From: Myxococcales bacterium
Lineage (GTDB): Bacteria; Myxococcota; Myxococcia; Myxococcales; Myxococcaceae
Direction of reading: 5' to 3'
NCBI GenBank assembly: GCA_003153055.1
Contig: PMBV01000416.1
Location: 1 to 8,142 of the forward strand
Length of the DNA: 8,142 nt
Shown here: piece after piece, positions 6,434 to 8,142 of the stretch
Numbering within the stretch: position 1 is the stretch's first letter
Layout: each line of letters begins with the position of its first letter
The notes under the pieces: model-generated
Seen by the model: the letters and a program-made list of their open reading frames with translations, nothing else
Database searches by the model: none
Told to the model about the DNA's origin: nothing
Position numbers and translations under genes: made by a program

Positions 6434-7753
6434 ATGGCAACGAATACAACGAAGGAGAAGTTCGACGTCATCGTGGTCGGCGCCGGTCCCGCGGGCAGCG
6501 CCGCCGCGTACACCGCCGCCAAGGCTGGCTTGAAGGTGCTGCAGATCGAGCGCGGCGAGTACCCCGGCTCGAAGAACGTCCAGGGCGCCATCCTGTACTC
6601 CGACGCGCTGGAGCGAATCATCCCCAACTTCCGCGACGAGGCCCCGCTCGAGCGCCACATCATCGAGCAGCGCATGTGGGTGCTGGACGACGCCTCGTCC
6701 TCCGGGGGTGCCTTCCGCTCGGCCGACTTCGACAAGCCTCCCTACAACCGCTACACCATCATCCGGGCCCAGTTCGACAAGTGGTTCGCCAGCAAGGTGC
6801 GCGAGGCGGGCGCCCTGCAGATCTGCGAGACCACCGTCGAGTCGCTGCTGCTCGAGGGAAACCAGGTGGTCGGCGTGAAGTGCGACCGGGCCCACGGCGA
6901 GGTGCTGGCCGACGTGGTCATCCTCGCTGACGGGGTCAACTCGACCTTGGCCCACAAGGCCGGGTTCAACCCTCGCGTCTCGGCGTCGAACGTGGCGCTG
7001 GCGGTGAAAGAGATACTCTTCCTCCCCCGTGAGACCATCGAGGCGCGGTTCAACCTGAAAGGCGACGCCGGCGTCGTCATCGAGATGCTCGGCTCGTTCT
7101 CTCAGGGCATGATGGGGACCGGCTTCCTCTACACAAACAAAGACTCCATCACCATCGGGGTTGGTTGTGTGTTGGAAGACTGGAAGCACTCGACGAGCCG
7201 CATGACGCCCTACGAGATGCTGGAGCGGACCAAGCGGCACCCGACCATCGCCGCGCTCATCGAGGGTGGAGAGATGAAGGAGTACGCCGCCCACCTCATT
7301 CCCGAAGGTGGCTACTACGCGGTGCCGAAGGTGCACGGCAACGGCTGGCTCATCGCTGGCGATTCGGGCGGCTTCGTCAACTCGGTCCACCGCGAGGGCT
7401 CGAACCAGGCGATGACCACCGGGCAGCTGGCCGCCGAGACCGTCATCGAGGCGAAGAAGGCCGGCGCGCCGATGACCGAGAAGACGCTCAAGGCGTACCG
7501 AAAGAAGGTCGAGCAGTCCTACGTGATGAAGGACCTGCACAAGTACCGCGACCTCCCCAACCTCTTCGACCACAACCCCCAGTTCTTCAGCGTCTACCCG
7601 GGGCTCATCAACCAGACGGCCAAGGCGCTCCTCACCGTGGACGGAGTCGACAAGAAGACGAGGGAGCGAGCGTTGATGAGTGACTTCAAGAAGAAGCGTT
7701 CGCTGATGGGCCTGTTCGGCGATGCATTCAAGGTGTGGAGGGCCATTCGATGA
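6434..7753 (+). CDS. fixC: FixC, flavoprotein ETF:quinone oxidoreductase
   Basis: This 439-residue FAD protein is related to ETF-ubiquinone oxidoreductase. In FixABCX it takes electrons from FixAB and reduces the quinone pool at the membrane. The dinucleotide-binding motif G-A-G-P-A-G is at 16-21, with the ribose-binding acidic residue in E-R-G (39-41). A-D-G-V-N-S is at 165-170, and the second FAD motif G-D-S-G-G-F-V-N begins at about 309 and is followed by R-E-G-S-N-Q-A-M-T-T-G. The C-terminal [4Fe-4S] domain of mitochondrial ETF-QO is absent, as in other FixC proteins; its role is taken by the separate FixX. The gene begins eight bases after the fixB stop with only a weak ribosome binding site (GAAAG, 6424-6428). 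The stop overlaps fixX. Confidence 0.95.
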   Translation: MATNTTKEKFDVIVVGAGPAGSAAAYTAAKAGLKVLQIERGEYPGSKNVQGAILYSDALERIIPNFRDEAPLERHIIEQRMWVLDDASSSGGAFRSADFDKPPYNRYTIIRAQFDKWFASKVREAGALQICETTVESLLLEGNQVVGVKCDRAHGEVLADVVILADGVNSTLAHKAGFNPRVSASNVALAVKEILFLPRETIEARFNLKGDAGVVIEMLGSFSQGMMGTGFLYTNKDSITIGVGCVLEDWKHSTSRMTPYEMLERTKRHPTIAALIEGGEMKEYAAHLIPEGGYYAVPKVHGNGWLIAGDSGGFVNSVHREGSNQAMTTGQLAAETVIEAKKAGAPMTEKTLKAYRKKVEQSYVMKDLHKYRDLPNLFDHNPQFFSVYPGLINQTAKALLTVDGVDKKTRERALMSDFKKKRSLMGLFGDAFKVWRAIR

Positions 7754-8055
7754 GCGCGCCAGTCAACGGAAGCATCGTGGTCAACGTCGAGGACAAGCTG
7801 TTTCAGAATCGATACAAGGTCGACCACGGCCACCCGCACATTTCAATCAAGAAGCCCGAGGCGTGCGTGACCTGCAAGGACCAGCCGTGCACGTTCGTGT
7901 GCCCGGCGGGCTGCTACCGGGCGGAGGCGGACAAGGCCGTGGTCTTGACCACTGATGGGTGCATGGAATGTGGGACGTGCCGGGTCGTCTGCACTGAGAA
8001 TGTGGTGTGGGAATACCCACGGGGTGGGCACGGGGTGTTGTTCAAGTTCGGGTGA
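7750..8055 (+). CDS. fixX: FixX, ferredoxin-like protein with two [4Fe-4S] motifs
   Basis: This 101-residue ferredoxin-like partner of FixC is thought to pass the low-potential electrons of bifurcation to a ferredoxin or flavodoxin. Cysteines 39, 42 and 47 (C-x2-C-x4-C) with C81, and 71, 74 and 77 (C-M-E-C-G-T-C) with C51 of the C-P-A-G turn, would hold two clusters. C55 is a ninth cysteine with no assigned role. The start region (residues 12-31) and the end W-E-Y-P-R-G-G-H-G-V-L-F-K-F-G are typical of FixX; E. coli FixX lacks several of the first-motif cysteines. ATG 7750 overlaps the fixC stop and has GGAGGG (7737-7742) seven bases upstream, which favours it over the GTG at 7735. It is the last gene of the operon inside the window. 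Confidence 0.95.
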   Translation: MSAPVNGSIVVNVEDKLFQNRYKVDHGHPHISIKKPEACVTCKDQPCTFVCPAGCYRAEADKAVVLTTDGCMECGTCRVVCTENVVWEYPRGGHGVLFKFG

Positions 8056-8076
8056 TGGGGGAGGTTGGGGCAGGGG
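8050..8076 (+). other. G-run cluster (possible G-quadruplex) at the fixX stop
   Basis: Four runs, GGG (8050-8052), GGGGG (8057-8061), GGGG (8067-8070) and GGGG (8073-8076), are separated by 4, 5 and 2 bases and meet the usual quadruplex pattern on the mRNA-sense strand. They span the fixX stop codon. More G-runs lie just upstream at 8021-8035. It could affect the transcript 3' end, but in GC-rich DNA chance is also plausible. Confidence 0.4.
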
Positions 8077-8105
8077 CTGAGCCTGAGGCACCTCTCGGCC
8101 GCAGT

Positions 8106-8122
8106 GGACATGACTTATGTCC
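8106..8122. promoter_or_regulatory. Perfect dyad GGACAT-GACTT-ATGTCC after fixX
   Basis: Six-base arms are separated by five bases, flanked by CGGCCG at 8096-8101 and again at 8130-8135 that could extend a hairpin. No T-run follows on either strand, which argues against a standard intrinsic terminator. It may be an operator, or a hairpin between fixX and a gene that continues beyond the window. Confidence 0.4.
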
Positions 8123-8142
8123 GGGCGGACGGCCGCGTGGCG

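Noticed and set aside
793..7000. Many CTCGAG palindromes through the window
   Set aside because: They are explained by Leu-Glu, Ser-Ser/Arg and Pro-Arg type codon pairs under the preferred CTC and GAG codons, not by a repeat family.
4078..7573. Long minus-strand open frames (4078-5292, 5349-6392, 6245-7573) opposite the fix genes
   Set aside because: They mirror the very GC-biased codon use of fixA, fixB and fixC, have low-complexity His/Gly/Arg-rich translations and no family features.

Overview
The window is high-GC DNA with strongly GC-biased third codon positions. The RecA sequence, an SOS-type box resembling the motif I recall for Myxococcus LexA, and the gene style together suggest a myxobacterium (Myxococcota, probably near Myxococcus/Archangium/Cystobacter). 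This placement rests on recognition, not on a database search. The window holds one partial and nine complete protein genes and no RNA genes, insertion sequences or CRISPR arrays.

Left part (1-2361): the 5' part of recA lies on the minus strand and runs off the left edge. Its short promoter region has a LexA-like dyad filling the -35/-10 spacer. Transcribed away from it is a 597-residue protein that I cannot assign. It has a helical N-terminal domain, a long Pro/Glu-rich linker and a C-terminal helical domain.

Middle (2425-4160): four overlapping plus-strand genes form one translational chain. They are an ECF sigma factor, a single-pass membrane protein in the anti-sigma position without zinc ligands, a secreted DUF3106-like protein made of seven exact 18-residue repeats, and a 60-residue acidic protein. 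The small protein ends in four hexads of the type [ND]-L-[ED]-[LV]-[LV]-x. The same hexads and an S-P-E-D element occur in the distal tail of the anti-sigma protein. This looks like a sigma/anti-sigma/envelope-sensor module with a repeated interaction motif and is the least-described part of the window.

Gap 4161-4479: non-coding, with a few weak dyads and a candidate promoter. No gene was seen.

Right part (4480-8055): a compact fixABCX (etfBACX) operon. FixA and FixB form an electron-transfer flavoprotein, FixC is a flavoprotein quinone oxidoreductase, and FixX is a ferredoxin-like protein with nine cysteines, enough for two [4Fe-4S] clusters. FixA carries the D-G-D-T-A-Q-V-G-P type loop associated with bifurcating ETFs rather than the D-D-D-C-N-Q-T-G type of classical mitochondrial ETF. 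The operon therefore probably splits NADH electrons between quinone and ferredoxin/flavodoxin. No nitrogenase genes are in the window, so the low-potential electron acceptor is unknown. The last 87 bases contain a G-run cluster and a perfect 6-bp dyad, either a terminator or the start of another regulatory region.
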